Assembly: GCA_016708875.1 (NCBI GenBank)
Contig: JADJFA010000018.1
Span: forward strand, 1 to 64,000
DNA length: 64,000 nt
Direction: 5' to 3'
Source: Lewinellaceae bacterium
GTDB taxonomy: Bacteria; Bacteroidota; Bacteroidia; Chitinophagales; Saprospiraceae
Shown: positions 7,577 through 17,100 of the stretch, in pieces
How the letters are laid out: every line of letters starts with the position of its first letter
Numbering within the stretch: position 1 is the first letter of the stretch
Notes under the pieces: generated by a model
Seen by the model: the letters and a program-made list of their open reading frames with translations, nothing else
The model's database searches: none
What the model was told of the DNA's origin: nothing
Made by a program: the position numbers and the translations under genes

Positions 7577-10414
7577 TTGCCAAACCAGTGCTCTGCGACT
7601 ACCATGTTTACCATTACAATCAATGATGCGGCGCCACCATTGTTTGACAATTGTCCGACAACCATGGTTATGATCGGCAACGATCCGGATCAGTGCAGTG
7701 GCAAGTTGAACTGGACTAAGCCGACGGCTACAGATGTGTCTGCTATATTTTTCAATGTAATACAAACTGGTGGTCCGTTATCCGGAACGGTAGTTCCGAT
7801 TACCTGCCCGCCAACACCACAGACCATTACCTACACAGCGAATGACGGCAATGGCAATATCTCTACCTGTACTTTCCAGATAATGGTAGTTGATACGGAG
7901 AAACCAGAGTTTGATGCGGATATTTTAATGCCAGGTAATGTCACAGTGGAATGCGATGCAGTTCCAACCAACTGTATCCCACGGACTGGAGGCGCTTGTA
8001 CGCCATTAACCAATGATGATGTGAATGACAATTGTACGGCTCCTGCAGATCTGGAGGTTGATTTCAATGAAGTCAGCACACAGAATCCAGATCCGGCAAA
8101 TTGTGGGCATTACAATTACATGATCACCAGAACCTGGACAATTACAGACTGCGCGGGCAACGAGTTGGTTCATGTTCAGAAAATCACGGTACAGGATACC
8201 AAGGCGCCCACTGCATTGTGTAAAAACGCAACGGCGACATTGGACAAAAACGGCAAGTATACCTTAAGTCCGTTTGACGTTGACAATGGGTCTTTTGACA
8301 ATTGTGCACCTACAGCTAATCTGACTTTCAGTGTTATGCCAGTCAATGGAACCGGTAATCCACCGCTGTCCTGTGCAAACCTGGGCCCAAATTTGATCAT
8401 CCTCACCGTTTCGGATCCTTGTGGCAATTCAGCAACCTGCACAGCCGTAGTAACGGTGGTAGAAGGAATTGCACCCTGTGTGCCGGAGATTCAGGTGGAA
8501 ACCAGCTGTATGGGCATGAACAACATGGGCAATGCCACAGCAATGGAAAATGGTCAGTTCATGGATCTCATCACCATCAAGTCGCTGGCGATGATGACCT
8601 GGAAAATTACCGTTAATGTCACCAGCAATGGTCAGGGCTTATATAACATCAATAGCCCAACACCGCCTGCAGCACCTGTTCTGCTCCCGATAGGTACCAC
8701 CTTCATTGCTGGAACTGCTGACGGTATTGACAACGATGGAGATGGGCTTATGGATGAAGCAGATGAGATGATCTATTACACCTTGAAAGTGCTTCATGTG
8801 GATTGCCAAGGGTATGACATAACGGTTAGCAACGCAGGGGGAATAGGTATGGGCAGCCTCGCATCATTCCATATCCAGAACAAGGCATGCTACCCTACAC
8901 CTTATTTCTGTAACACAGAGGATGTATTCTGCCCTTGCACCACGTTCGACATTGAAGTGTGTGAATATAACAATGCTGCAGGCTCTGTGGTGCCAGGTTC
9001 CATCATGGTGGATGGAGTTCCGACTACCGTTTTCGATGCCGGCGCTTTGGGCGTTGGCCCACATACGATTATGGCAACGTTTGACGCAGGAATAGCCACG
9101 ACTAATCTGGTAATTAACGGTGTGCAATTGGGTGGAACCATGCAAGATGCACTTAACGACCCAGGCTGCAAGCAAAAGATTACGAAGGTAGTCAATATTG
9201 TTCCGACTCCTAATACGCTGATTTGCAATGACCTGGTTTATGTTTCCATGGACGAGGACTGCAAAGTGACCCTTGGGGCTGACGATGTGCTTGAAGGCAC
9301 CTATTTCTGTTATGATGATTATGTGGTCGAGGTGGATAAAACCGCTCCATTCGGCAATGGCCCATGGGAAATGCCCATGTTTGGTCCTGCTGATATTGGC
9401 AAGACTTATTTCTACCATGTGCTTCATGATTGTGGCGGGCCCAATACTTGCTGGGGGGAGGTAAAGATTGAGGATAAATTGGCTCCTAAACTGGATTGCC
9501 CGATAGACATCACCATTGCTTGCAGCGAACCAGTCGATGTTTCGTATACCGGCAACGTTGTTGTGACCGATTGCAGTGCTTATACGACTGTAATTGACGA
9601 TGTATTCGCAGATTTTGGAGAATGTGGAAGCCATCGAGGTCAGTTTTTACGCACCTGGATTGTCACGGACATTTGGGGTAACCAGTCTTCCTGCTCGCAA
9701 CTTATCACAATCACGAAGTTTGAACTGGCAAGTGTGGTCATGCCGGTTGATATAACAGTCAACTGTGAAGATTTACACTTGAACCTTTCTGCGATCCAAC
9801 CCGATGCAACCGGACGTCCAAGCATTAATGGAGCACCTATCGGAAATGGAGGTTATTGTTCTGCATCCATTTCCTACACAGACGAAAAGTTCGACATCTG
9901 TGCCGGAAGTTACTCTATACATAGAACCTGGAAGGTAAGCAACGAGTGTCTACTACTGGGAAATGGCAATCCGATCATTCACACCCAACGAATTCGTGTT
10001 AAAGACTTTGGTGGTCCAGCATTTGATTGCCCCGCAACGGTAACGGTTTCTACAGATCCGTTTACTTGCTGCGCCACGGCTGCGCTTCCAAGCATGATTG
10101 TCTCCGAAGGCTGTTCTTTTATAAGTGGCTTGGAAGCCAAAGTGACGGGGATAAATCCGAACAACGGCAATGTTATTACATTCACTGTGCCTGGCCATCT
10201 TGAGGATTTTGCAGGTAATAATTGGTGGAATCCAGACACTTTGGCTGTCTTTAATTACACACAGTGTATGCCAATAGGTGAATATACGGTCCAGTACAAA
10301 GCGCAAGATCAGTGCAGCAACATCTCATACTGCAGTTTCCTTTTGAGAGTGGAGGGACTTGGTGCCCCCAGCCGTTTCTTGCGACCAGTTCACTCAAGTG
10401 GCTCTGACGGTTGA
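7577..10414 (+). CDS. Adhesin A frame segment: HYR-like module string
   Basis: A stretch of 945 residues with at least three HYR-like (hyalin repeat, Ig-fold) modules, recognised by recurrent VTVECD, NCTAP, DCAGN and VVDTEKP/VQDTKAP boundaries, followed by less regular cysteine-rich modules. Such modules form stalks in surface proteins of Bacteroidota. The frame closes at about 10355, where GGAGGGACTT has one G more than the sister sequence at 36101. It matches about 33325-36110 of locus B almost base for base. Confidence 0.7.
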   Translation: MPNQCSATTMFTITINDAAPPLFDNCPTTMVMIGNDPDQCSGKLNWTKPTATDVSAIFFNVIQTGGPLSGTVVPITCPPTPQTITYTANDGNGNISTCTFQIMVVDTEKPEFDADILMPGNVTVECDAVPTNCIPRTGGACTPLTNDDVNDNCTAPADLEVDFNEVSTQNPDPANCGHYNYMITRTWTITDCAGNELVHVQKITVQDTKAPTALCKNATATLDKNGKYTLSPFDVDNGSFDNCAPTANLTFSVMPVNGTGNPPLSCANLGPNLIILTVSDPCGNSATCTAVVTVVEGIAPCVPEIQVETSCMGMNNMGNATAMENGQFMDLITIKSLAMMTWKITVNVTSNGQGLYNINSPTPPAAPVLLPIGTTFIAGTADGIDNDGDGLMDEADEMIYYTLKVLHVDCQGYDITVSNAGGIGMGSLASFHIQNKACYPTPYFCNTEDVFCPCTTFDIEVCEYNNAAGSVVPGSIMVDGVPTTVFDAGALGVGPHTIMATFDAGIATTNLVINGVQLGGTMQDALNDPGCKQKITKVVNIVPTPNTLICNDLVYVSMDEDCKVTLGADDVLEGTYFCYDDYVVEVDKTAPFGNGPWEMPMFGPADIGKTYFYHVLHDCGGPNTCWGEVKIEDKLAPKLDCPIDITIACSEPVDVSYTGNVVVTDCSAYTTVIDDVFADFGECGSHRGQFLRTWIVTDIWGNQSSCSQLITITKFELASVVMPVDITVNCEDLHLNLSAIQPDATGRPSINGAPIGNGGYCSASISYTDEKFDICAGSYSIHRTWKVSNECLLLGNGNPIIHTQRIRVKDFGGPAFDCPATVTVSTDPFTCCATAALPSMIVSEGCSFISGLEAKVTGINPNNGNVITFTVPGHLEDFAGNNWWNPDTLAVFNYTQCMPIGEYTVQYKAQDQCSNISYCSFLLRVEGLGAPSRFLRPVHSSGSDG

Positions 10415-12062
10415 CGGTATGGCAATTGTCAATGCTTCAACCTTCGACGACGGTTCGACGGACAACTGCTGCCTCGACCGTTTCGAGGTACGCCGGATGA
10501 ACCCGAACCCTTGCGAGGACGACCAGTTCGACAGCACTGTCAAATTCTGTTGCTCCGACATCGGCGACACAGTTCTGGTCGTGTTCCGTGCCTGGGACTG
10601 CCACGACAACTACAACGACTGCATGGTGTCTGTTTTGGTGGAGGATAAGATCAAGCCGACTTGCAACCCGCCAGCACAAGTAGCAGTGAACTGCGAGAAC
10701 TTCGACCCAAGCCTCTGGGCTTATGGTTTTGCTACTGGCACCGACAACTGCTGTCTGGACACGATCACCCACACTGCGAACTATACCCTGTTCGACACGG
10801 TGTGTAACCGCGGCACGATCACACGGACTTTCCGCAGTTTTGACTGCGCGAACAACTCCGCCCAGTGCACGCAACGCGTCATCGTGTCGTACCTACAGGA
10901 CTACTTCGTGAAATTCCCGAACGATGCGATCGTGACGGAATGCGACGGAACGGGCCTTTACCAGGAGCCGATCTTCTTCGGCGAAGATTGCGAACTCTTG
11001 GGCGTCAGCTTTGCCGATGAAATCTTCACAGTAGTGCCCGACGCTTGCTTCAAGATTGAGCGGACCTGGAGCATCATCAACTGGTGCACGTTCAACCCGA
11101 ACCTGGACTTCATATACGTTCCTAACCCGAATCCGAACGCAGTGACGAATCACCCGACGAACCTTCCCGGCCCAACCGTGTCTGAGTGCGGAACCTTGGC
11201 CCCATGGGCGCCGACGGTGGTCCGTATCAATCCTTCGGATCCGACAACGACGAACTTCTGTACATTCTGGGACGCGAACGCAAACGGCTACCGCTACAAA
11301 CAGATCATCAAGATCATTGACGGTCAAAAGCCGACAGGTACGTACGTGACGCCGGCCTGCGACAACCAGAACTGGACGACTCCAAACAGCGACCTGCTGT
11401 GGAACGAGATGTACTGGTGGGACAATGGCATCCAGACACACGACCTGTGCGAGGAGCCGACGGAGCTTTGCATCACGGGCACAGACGCTTGCTCTGGCGC
11501 GAACATCAACATCGAGTACCTGTTGTTCCTCGACCTTGACGGTGACAACGTGATGGAGACTGTTGTGAACTCGACTGCTGTGGGCATCGCTGGTCTTGGC
11601 TGGAACAACGTGCTGTACGGCAACATCAACACGCCGAACTTCACGGGCGGTACGCCGCGTCAGTTCGACGAGCGAAATGTTCCGATCAACCAGAAGTGGG
11701 GTTTCTCGATTCAGGAGACGGTGGTTGGCAACAACAAGACCGCCTGCGTTCGCTGGAACACCCAGCAGGCACAGAACACCCACGTGGTGCCTGAACTTCC
11801 ACATGGCACGCACAAGATCAAGTGGTTCATCACGGACGGCTGCGGTAACAACTCGGAGTACGAGTACACCTTCACAGTGCGTGACTGCAAGCCTCCGACG
11901 GTTGTTTGCATCAACGGCCTGAGCGTGAACATCATGCCGACGAAAATGATCGCAGTTGTGGGCATCAGACTTCCTGCAATACACGGAAGACAACTGCACC
12001 CCTGCTGGTCAGATCAAGATCGGTATCCGCAAGTGTGGCACAGGCACTGGTTTCCCATTTGA
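10359..12062 (+). CDS. Adhesin A frame segment: GC-rich C-terminal stalk
   Basis: HYR-like start (VPPAVSCDQ) followed by cysteine-paired modules (DNCCLD, CCSDIGDT, TDACSGANIN, TDGCGNNSEYEY). Third codon positions are richer in C and G than in the preceding segment, and the change is abrupt near 10400. The segment pairs with 36105-37745 of locus B, with scattered mostly synonymous differences. The frame closes near 11945, where the codons for PTAMIQLW are altered. Confidence 0.7.
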   Translation: MVPPAVSCDQFTQVALTVDGMAIVNASTFDDGSTDNCCLDRFEVRRMNPNPCEDDQFDSTVKFCCSDIGDTVLVVFRAWDCHDNYNDCMVSVLVEDKIKPTCNPPAQVAVNCENFDPSLWAYGFATGTDNCCLDTITHTANYTLFDTVCNRGTITRTFRSFDCANNSAQCTQRVIVSYLQDYFVKFPNDAIVTECDGTGLYQEPIFFGEDCELLGVSFADEIFTVVPDACFKIERTWSIINWCTFNPNLDFIYVPNPNPNAVTNHPTNLPGPTVSECGTLAPWAPTVVRINPSDPTTTNFCTFWDANANGYRYKQIIKIIDGQKPTGTYVTPACDNQNWTTPNSDLLWNEMYWWDNGIQTHDLCEEPTELCITGTDACSGANINIEYLLFLDLDGDNVMETVVNSTAVGIAGLGWNNVLYGNINTPNFTGGTPRQFDERNVPINQKWGFSIQETVVGNNKTACVRWNTQQAQNTHVVPELPHGTHKIKWFITDGCGNNSEYEYTFTVRDCKPPTVVCINGLSVNIMPTKMIAVVGIRLPAIHGRQLHPCWSDQDRYPQVWHRHWFPI

Positions 12063-13452
12063 CAACCAGGGCAACCCGATCACAGGAGTGACCTTCGACT
12101 GCACAGAACTTGGCACACAGTGCGTGGAACTTTGGGCGATTGACGCACAGGGGAACGCGGATTACTGCGAAACCTATGTGATCGTACAGGACAATCTTGG
12201 TAACTGCCCAAGCCCCGACCACATCAACGTGGCAGGCGCGCTGAAGACAGAGCTGTCGGACGGAGTGGAAGAGGGCACGGTGTACATTGACGGCACGAGC
12301 ACCTTTGCTCCGCCGTACAGTTACTTCGACCTTTCAGACACCCTGGGTGTGTACGCGGTGACGAATTCAGTGCCTTTGGCAGCGACCTTTGTGATTGCTC
12401 CGGAGAAGGACGACAATCCACTCAACGGCGTGACGACATACGACTTGGTGCTGATTTCGAAGCACATCCTGGGCATCGAGCCTTTGGACAGCCCGTACAA
12501 AATGATCGCTGCTGACGCGAACAAGTCCGGCTCGATCACGACGTTCGACATCGTGGAAATCAGGAAACTGATCCTGGGCATCTACACAGACCTGCCGAAC
12601 AACAGTTCCTGGCGTTTTGTGGACAAAGCCTTCCAATTCCCGAACCTTAACAACCCGTTCCAGACTGCGTTCCCCGAAACGATTTCGGTGGCAGACGCGA
12701 TGGCAACACAGATCGGTGAGGACTTCGTGGGTGTGAAGATTGGCGACGTGAACAACACATCGGTAGCCAACGCCACGATGCCAGCAGAAGAGCGGACGGC
12801 TGCCACGGCACTGTTCGACGTAGAAGACCGTAAAGTGAAAGCAGGCGAAACCTTTGAGGTAACGTTCGAGGCAGCGGAGCAGTTGAAGGGCTTCCAGTTC
12901 ACGATGTTGTTGAACGGCTTGGAGACGGTGGGTGTAGTTGAATCGGACAATGTGACGGCCAGCAATTTCGGCCTGGTGTTCGAGGATGCAGCCACGGTTT
13001 CGATTGATGGCGCACAGCAGTTCACGCTTCGTTTCAAGGCGCTGAAATCTGGCAAGTTGAGCGAGATGTTGGGTGTTTCTGGTGCTATTACAAGAGCTGA
13101 GGCGTACCCACTTACCAATCACCAGTCACCAATCACCAAAATGGGTGTAGCATTCCGTTTCAGCGGCAAGATCCCGACTTTAGTCGGGATTGGCTTCGAA
13201 CTGTACCAGAACCAGCCGAACCCGTTTGTGAACAAGACAAGCATCGGCTTCTTCCTACCAGAAGCAGCAGAAGCAACACTGTCGATTTTTGACGAGACGG
13301 GCCGGGTAGTGTACCAGCAGAAAGGCCAGTTTGCCAAAGGGGAGAACACGATCGCACTTGATCGTGCGCTGCTCAACACCACAGGCATGCTGTACTACAA
13401 ACTGGAAACGGCTATGGACAGCGACACGAAGAAGATGATACAGGCGCGGTAA
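11956..13452 (+). CDS. Adhesin A C-terminus: dockerin-like, cohesin-like, T9SS sorting domain
   Basis: The last 498 residues. A dockerin-like pair of EF-hand-type segments lies near 12420-12590 (TTYDLVLISKHILG and DANKSGSITTFDIVEIRKLILG). A cohesin-like beta domain follows (about 12830-13100, VKAGETFEVTFEA...GFQF). The end is a T9SS type A sorting domain (about 13200-13449, NQPNPF, FDETGRVV, GMLYYKLE). A short stretch of repeat DNA (TNHQSPITK codons and a 20-bp palindrome at 13171-13190) is embedded in frame between the last two. Export and cleavage by the T9SS sortase PorU are inferred from family knowledge. Confidence 0.85.
   Translation: MWASDFLQYTEDNCTPAGQIKIGIRKCGTGTGFPFDNQGNPITGVTFDCTELGTQCVELWAIDAQGNADYCETYVIVQDNLGNCPSPDHINVAGALKTELSDGVEEGTVYIDGTSTFAPPYSYFDLSDTLGVYAVTNSVPLAATFVIAPEKDDNPLNGVTTYDLVLISKHILGIEPLDSPYKMIAADANKSGSITTFDIVEIRKLILGIYTDLPNNSSWRFVDKAFQFPNLNNPFQTAFPETISVADAMATQIGEDFVGVKIGDVNNTSVANATMPAEERTAATALFDVEDRKVKAGETFEVTFEAAEQLKGFQFTMLLNGLETVGVVESDNVTASNFGLVFEDAATVSIDGAQQFTLRFKALKSGKLSEMLGVSGAITRAEAYPLTNHQSPITKMGVAFRFSGKIPTLVGIGFELYQNQPNPFVNKTSIGFFLPEAAEATLSIFDETGRVVYQQKGQFAKGENTIALDRALLNTTGMLYYKLETAMDSDTKKMIQAR
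13171..13190. repeat. 20-bp perfect palindrome inside coding sequence
   Basis: Arms ATCCCGAC and GTCGGGAT around a TTTA loop, read in frame as IPTLVGI just before the sorting domain of adhesin A. The sister site in locus B (38914-38933) carries one mismatch in the right arm. Confidence 0.8.
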
Positions 13453-13475
13453 TCTTGATTAGACATTTTTTGGTA

Positions 13476-13511
13476 AACCTCGTAGGTCTGAAAAGACCTA
13501 CGAGGTTTTGC
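13476..13511 (+). terminator. Intrinsic terminator after adhesin A
   Basis: A perfect 13-bp stem (AACCTCGTAGGTC and its complement) around a TGAAAA loop, followed by TTTTG. It lies 24 bp after the adhesin A stop codon. Confidence 0.8.
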
Positions 13512-13691
13512 CGTTTTCTACACCATATACCGTGAAAATTTAAAAGATAAAGTTGCCAAGACTTGATTACACACATGGTAAATATATTGATTTGTCGCCT
13601 ACCAGTCAAAGCGGCACAATAGTTGTATCCGGAAGAGCATTCCAATAAAAAGAAAAGTGCTGAAATTGGAATACAATTAATAAATGCTTTG

Positions 13692-13699
13692 TACTTTTG
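13692..13699 (+). promoter_or_regulatory. Candidate -7 element for adhesin B
   Basis: TACTTTTG matches the Bacteroidota -7 consensus TAnnTTTG exactly. A TTG lies 23 bp upstream (13666-13668), slightly farther than the usual -33 spacing. If used, it would give a leader of about 400 nt. Confidence 0.4.
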
Positions 13700-13744
13700 C
13701 TCATTGTATTTATTTTAATCTGTAGTATTCATTTTTAGCCTCCA

Positions 13745-13781
13745 TTAAGTAATTCATAATCAACAGATTACTTAATTTTTT
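13745..13781 (+). terminator. Terminator-like hairpin 1 in adhesin B leader
   Basis: Perfect 9-bp stem TTAAGTAAT/ATTACTTAA with a 13-nt loop, followed directly by six T residues. Confidence 0.55.
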
Positions 13782-13800
13782 GCTCAAAAAAGGCAGTAGG

Positions 13801-13827
13801 ACACTGGGCGACCAGTGTTGGTTTTTT
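13801..13827 (+). terminator. Terminator-like hairpin 2 in adhesin B leader
   Basis: Stem ACACTGG/CCAGTGT with a GCGA loop, followed after three bases by six T residues. Confidence 0.5.
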
Positions 13828-13855
13828 GTTCTAAGTACTTCAAGTATTTAGGTGA

Positions 13856-13901
13856 CCTTTGCCAGACAATTAACTTAGTTCCATCTAGCAAAGGTTTTTT
13901 T
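13856..13901 (+). terminator. Terminator-like hairpin 3 in adhesin B leader
   Basis: Stem CCTTTGC/GCAAAGG with a 25-nt loop, followed directly by seven T residues. Confidence 0.45.
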
Positions 13902-14107
13902 AATCCCTCGAAAACAATCTCTCCTTCCTCTTTTCCCTCAGAGGTTATCCTTTTAGATCAATCCAAGACAAACAAAGCCTTGGCTTGCTTGATATTGTTT
14001 GGGCACTGGCCCAATATTTCTTTTTCTAATCCCTTGCTTAACAAATTTCTCTTTAATAATAGCCTTAGGCTTTTATTTTCAAAGAGAGGGCAATTTTTCT
14101 CGTAACT

Positions 14108-17100
14108 ATGATCCTCCATTCTTTACAAAATCCTACCAATGGCCACTTTTCTCAGCAAGCGGCCCGTTCAATTGAACCGAGCACTTCGAAGGACCTGTTT
14201 AAAGCCGGGTTCTTGCCAACCGTGTTTCGGTTAGCCCTGATTCCTGTTTTCTTTTTAGCCGTTCAGGTGTCCTCACATGCACAGAACTGTTCTGTGAATG
14301 CAGGGGTTTCTGCAAGCTTCTGCCCCGACATGCAGATACCCTTGATCGGAGGGACATCAGGGAGTTTTGTGCCCGGTTCTTTTTATTGGACACAGATCAG
14401 TGGTCCGGCAGTGATCATAGATGATCCCACTATGCTTATGAGTACGGTCACTGGATATATGGGTGGGAATTCCTATAAATTTCGTGCTTACCTCACTTGC
14501 GAGGATGGCTCTCTGGTCTTTCAGGATGTCAACTATACCGTGTTGCGTATCACTCCGGCGATGGCTGGACCGGATATTTCGGGATGCCCGGGCACCTACT
14601 TTTTGTCGGCAAACAATCCGGGCGTGGGTGAACTTGGTATCTGGACGGTAGTAGGCACTAACAATGGCGTTACGATCTCTGATCCTCAGGATCCCAACAG
14701 CCCGATTGTGCTGGCCAACGGCAATGGAGGACAAACTGTTTTGCGCTGGTCGATTACGAATGGCAATGGATGCGCCTCCCATGAGGACGTTTTAGTAACG
14801 AATTGTGGCGGTGTTCAACCCGTAAATGCTGGTCCTGATCAGAACCTGGGCAATTGTTATTCTCTGACGACCATGACCTGCCTGAACGCTACACCGGCTG
14901 GTTATTGTGGTACGGGTACCTGGAGTGTGGTAAGTGGGCCGAATGTACCAACGATCGTAAATAATAATGCAGCCAACACCTGTATCTCTAATCTGATCGA
15001 AGGATGTTATGTTTTTCGCTGGGTGGTAGCAGGTCAGTGCGCCAATGGAGAAGATGAAGTAATGATTTGCGTGCCAGCCCCAACCCAGGATATTACCCCG
15101 GCCAATTCTGGAAGCCAGACTTTTTGCGATAATCGTACGTCCACTTTTCTATATGGAAGCATACCCTTATACACCAATGAAACGGTCCAGTGGGTACAAA
15201 CAGGAGGGCCTCCAGCCACCATCGTTAGCCCTACCACACCCGTAACAGAAGTGACTGGTCTGGATGGCATGAGCAGCTATTCGTTTTCCTATACCATCAC
15301 CAACCCGATTACGGGCTGTTCCAGTACAGGAAATTTTACCATTATATTTGATGAACCGGGTTCTATGGTGGATATCACCACGGATGATCCGATCATCAAA
15401 ATGTGCGATGATAAAACCGTTACCCTGACCTACACCCATTCGGGCCCGGGCGCCGTCCAATGGCGCATAGCCGCCAGTCCCACAGGCATCTTGACGGATT
15501 GGGCCGCAGCAGGCTCTTCCCCTTTTACAATATTTGATTTGTACGGACCTGGTAACCCAGTGCCGCCAGGGGTTTATATCCTTGAAATGAGAAAAGATGC
15601 TCCGGTGGGCGCTGGTTGTAGCATCTCCAGTGGCGATCAGGTGACGGTAGTGTTTTCTTCAAGTATCACGGGCGCCAATGCTGGTACCAACCAGGAGCTG
15701 CCTTGTGCTACTTATTCGAGTTCGTTGATCGGGAATTTACCATTTATCGGAAGTGGTACCTGGTCGCAGGTGAGTGGCCCTGGAGTAGCCAATATCCTGG
15801 AAATTACGGCCAACAACTCAGATGTAATTTTTCCAAGCAACGTCAATGGCGCTTATGTGTTGCGCTGGACGGTCAGTGGAGGCCCGGCCTGTGATGCTGT
15901 TTATGATGATGTGGTGGTGCGGGTAACCAATCAGGTTCCGACGAATGCCAACGCGGGTGCAGATCAAACGGTTTGTATCAACACTCCGGTTTATTTGATG
16001 GGAAGTACCCCACAACCCAGCGATATAGGCACCTGGACCGTTACGCCCAATGCGGGCGTGGTTATTTCGGATATACATGATCCGAAGGCAGTTGTGACCG
16101 GGCTTGCTGGTAATACGGTCTATACCTTTACTTGGACGGTCAAGAATACGTGCGGCATGGCTTCGGACAATGTGGTCATCACGACCAATAATTCGGATGG
16201 CCCGGATATTGCGAATGCCGGTCCGGATCAATGTTTGCCGGCAGGAACAACAAGTATCACGCTGGCTGGAAACAATCCTTCTGTCGGCACCGGCCTTTGG
16301 ACCAAAATATCAACGATTCCGGCCAATCTTCCGGCCACGATCGTAAGTCCTACGCTGTTTAACACCGTTGTAAACGGACTTTCGAACGGGACCTATTATT
16401 TTGAATGGCAAAACCTTAATGGCTCCTGCACGCCGACCAGGGATACGGTAATTATTACCATTTCTGCACCTGTTTCGACGGCAGCAGCCGGTGCTGATCA
16501 GGAAATATGTGGCACATCGGCCACCATGGCGGCCAATGCGCCACTCGTAGGCGCCGGTATGTGGACCCAGGCCAGTGGCCCTGGCGGCGCTGTTATTACC
16601 AACCCACTCAGCCCTACCACCACCATAACGGGACTGACCGATGGGGTATATAAATTTGCCTGGACCATTACAAACGGTGCTTGCTCAAGTACCGATACCG
16701 TTAAATTATTTGTTTCCCTCCCTCCCACACCGGCAGATGCAGGCCCGGATCAAATGATCTGTGGCGCCACTTCGACGACCCTGGCTGCCAACGCCGTAGC
16801 AGATGGTTACTGGACGGTGGTATCCGGTCCGAATGCACCGACCTTCTCCAATACAAATTCCCCGACCAGTATGGTCAGCGGCCTGGTGTTTGGTACTTAT
16901 GTGTTAAAGTGGAACAGCAAAAGCGGGCCATTTTGCCCGGTTGACATGGACGAAATGATGATCACGCTGGTACCCTCCGCCAATGCTGGTCCGGATCAGT
17001 CTTTTTGTGAAGAAACGATGTCGGTGAACCTTGTAGGTAATGCCAATAGTGTCGGGACATGGACCCTGGTAAGCGGTACTCCTGCACCTACGATTACAAT

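Larger units (their letters stand above)
1..13452 (+). pseudogene. Giant T9SS adhesin locus A, 5' end outside window, frame-broken
   Basis: This is the 3' part of a giant secreted surface protein. From 5' to 3' it holds about 14 tandem 158-residue DUF11-like repeats (to about 6760), a conserved cysteine-containing module opening QTYAITLK, a SprB-type repeat (about 7110-7340), several HYR-like modules rich in cysteine (7580-11900), a dockerin-like segment, a cohesin-like segment and a T9SS type A sorting domain. Export by the type IX system and attachment to the cell surface is inferred from the sorting domain. The reading frame is interrupted more than 15 times, mostly by one-base changes in C, G or A runs, and most densely at 1-4100. 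The same positions are in frame in locus B, so read error is as likely as real decay. No start codon is in the window. Adhesion or gliding is the usual role of such proteins, but the ligand is unknown. Confidence 0.8.
13453..14107. other. AT-rich intergenic leader of adhesin B
   Basis: 655 bp with no convincing gene. It has the terminator of locus A at its start, a candidate promoter element TACTTTTG at 13692-13699, and then a 400-nt leader with several stem-loops each followed by a T run (13745-13781, 13801-13827, 13856-13901, and weaker ones near 13992-14025 and 14047-14097). A 96-codon open frame at 13815-14105 crosses these hairpins and has no recognisable similarity, so it is not called. 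Confidence 0.7.

Noticed and set aside
13815..14105. 96-codon open frame in the adhesin B leader
   Set aside because: It runs through terminator-like hairpins, has low-complexity AT-rich codons and no recognisable features.
13453..14107. Mobile element or attachment site as cause of the tandem adhesin duplication
   Set aside because: No transposase, integrase or matching direct repeats flank the loci. Homology stops at the stop codons, which fits gene conversion better.
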